Assembly (NCBI GenBank): GCA_021775795.1
Contig: JAJFHB010000284.1
Span: forward strand, 1 to 6,986
Origin: Hyphomicrobiales bacterium
Lineage (GTDB): Bacteria; Pseudomonadota; Alphaproteobacteria; Rhizobiales; JAJFHB01
Direction of reading: 5' to 3'
DNA: 6,986 nucleotides
The notes beneath the pieces are model-generated. The model saw only the letters and a list, made by a program, of their open reading frames with translations. It did no database searches and was not told where the DNA came from. Position 1 is the first letter of the stretch; every line of letters starts with the position of its first letter. Positions 5,997 to 6,986 of this stretch are shown one piece after another. Made by a program: the position numbers and the translations under genes.

Positions 5997-6986
5997 ATGG
6001 CTACGGGAACAACACGTATCCCGGCAACGGTGGTGACAGGTTTTCTGGGGGCCGGCAAAACCACCCTCATCCGCCACATGCTGGAGAATGCAAACGGCCG
6101 TCGCATTGCCCTCATCATCAACGAGTTCGGTGACATCGGCGTTGATGGTGAAGTGCTTAAGGGCTGCGGCGATGAGGTTTGCAGTGAGGACGATATTGTC
6201 GAACTCGCCAACGGCTGTATCTGCTGCACCGTTGCGGATGACTTCATACCGACAATGACCAAGCTCATCAGCCGCGATAATCCACCGGATCATGTGGTCA
6301 TAGAAACATCGGGCCTTGCCCTGCCTCAGCCTTTGGTGCGCGCTTTCAACTGGCCGGAAATTCGCTCCCGCGTCACCGTTGATGGTGTCATCACGGTGGT
6401 CGACAGTGCAGCCGTTTCGGAGGGGCGTTTCGCCGAGGATGAAACTGCGGTTCAGGCACAGCGGGAGGCCGACGAGGCGCTGGACCATGAAAGCCCGCTG
6501 GAAGAGCTTTTCGAGGATCAGCTTGCCTGCGCGGACATGATCCTCCTGAACAAGTCGGATCTCGTATCCGACGCAATACTCACCGGCGTAGAAGGTGACT
6601 TGCGCAAAGAAGTCCGTCCGGGCGTGCGGTTTGTCCGTACGGCCAATGGTAACGCCGATATTTCCGTATTGCTCGGGCTTCAATCAGGAGCCGAAGAGGA
6701 TATGGATCAGCGCAAGTCCCACCATGAGCTCTATCATGCGGACGAAGAGCATGATCACGATGATTTTGAGAGTTTTGTGGTCGAGCTTGGGGAAGTCGCA
6801 AACCGTGACGCCCTGCTGGAGAAGATCCAGACAACAGTGATCGCCCATGACATTTTGCGCGTGAAGGGGTTTCTGGCGGTCGATGGCGCGGATGCGCGGT
6901 TGACAGTGCAGGCGGTTGGTCCACGCATTTCAAGCTACTTCGACAGGCCCTGGATGCCCAGCGAGACGCGCGCGTCGTCGCTCGTG
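5997..6986 (+). CDS. cobW: CobW, GTP-dependent cobalt metallochaperone for B12 synthesis (3' truncated by window edge)
   Basis: The frame is open for 330 codons to the window edge. CobW proteins are usually about 340-360 residues, so only a short C-terminal piece is missing. It is a G3E (COG0523) GTPase: Walker A GFLGAGKTT at 15-23, the metal-site motif C74-I-C76-C77, the ETSG segment at 103-106 and the guanine-specificity motif NKSD at 185-188. A histidine-rich stretch with H242, H243, H247, H252 and H254 precedes the C-terminal domain from about 257 on. CobW binds Co(II) with GTP and is thought to supply the CobNST cobaltochelatase. Assignment to CobW, rather than zinc or nitrile hydratase relatives, rests on the long IPATVVTGFLGAGKTT to ANGCICCTVADDF match and on the riboswitch-cbtBA context. 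cobN is the expected next gene but lies outside this window. Confidence 0.95.
   Translation, partial: MATGTTRIPATVVTGFLGAGKTTLIRHMLENANGRRIALIINEFGDIGVDGEVLKGCGDEVCSEDDIVELANGCICCTVADDFIPTMTKLISRDNPPDHVVIETSGLALPQPLVRAFNWPEIRSRVTVDGVITVVDSAAVSEGRFAEDETAVQAQREADEALDHESPLEELFEDQLACADMILLNKSDLVSDAILTGVEGDLRKEVRPGVRFVRTANGNADISVLLGLQSGAEEDMDQRKSHHELYHADEEHDHDDFESFVVELGEVANRDALLEKIQTTVIAHDILRVKGFLAVDGADARLTVQAVGPRISSYFDRPWMPSETRASSLV

Noticed and set aside
5712..6683. 323-codon open frame on the - strand opposite cbtA and cobW
   Set aside because: It spans the junction of two well-supported genes in antisense, shows no family features, and is best explained by codon bias.

Overview
This window looks like chromosomal DNA from an alphaproteobacterium, probably of the Hyphomicrobiales (Rhizobiales) or a related order. 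The basis is moderately GC-rich coding sequence, a DUF1194 secreted protein, and above all a cobalamin-riboswitch-controlled cbtB-cbtA-cobW cluster of the kind that precedes cobN in aerobic B12 producers. The taxonomic call is inference from gene content; no rRNA or other marker is present.

Layout from left to right. (1) The C-terminal half of a MATE-family efflux transporter enters on the + strand and stops at 725. (2) Convergent to it, on the - strand, is a complete 802-residue flavoprotein with a tetrahydrofolate-binding GcvT-like domain, of the dimethylglycine/sarcosine dehydrogenase superfamily. Its 160-bp leader holds a possible 28-codon small ORF and an inverted repeat. (3) Also on the - strand, upstream of that leader, is a single-domain universal stress protein. 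(4) Divergent from it, on the + strand, is an exported DUF1194 protein with a von Willebrand factor A-like fold. (5) The right third is a B12 unit: a cobalamin riboswitch (about 4786-4973), then cbtB, cbtA and cobW, tightly packed and in one direction. cobW runs off the right edge about 20 codons short of the usual family length.

The B12 unit forms a coherent pathway. CbtB and CbtA are the proposed cobalt importer, and CobW is the GTP-dependent metallochaperone thought to deliver Co(II) to the CobNST cobaltochelatase. The riboswitch should shut all three off when adenosylcobalamin is plentiful. CbtA and CobW both carry histidine-rich stretches suited to metal handling, and CbtB has a histidine-rich tail. 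The other genes (MATE, flavoprotein, stress protein, DUF1194) have no evident functional link to the B12 unit.

No insertion sequence, CRISPR array, tRNA, rRNA, phage gene or clearly new multi-gene system was seen. The least explained items are the small ORF and stem-loop in the flavoprotein leader, the apparent expression platform between the B12 aptamer and cbtB, and the DUF1194 protein, whose role is unknown.
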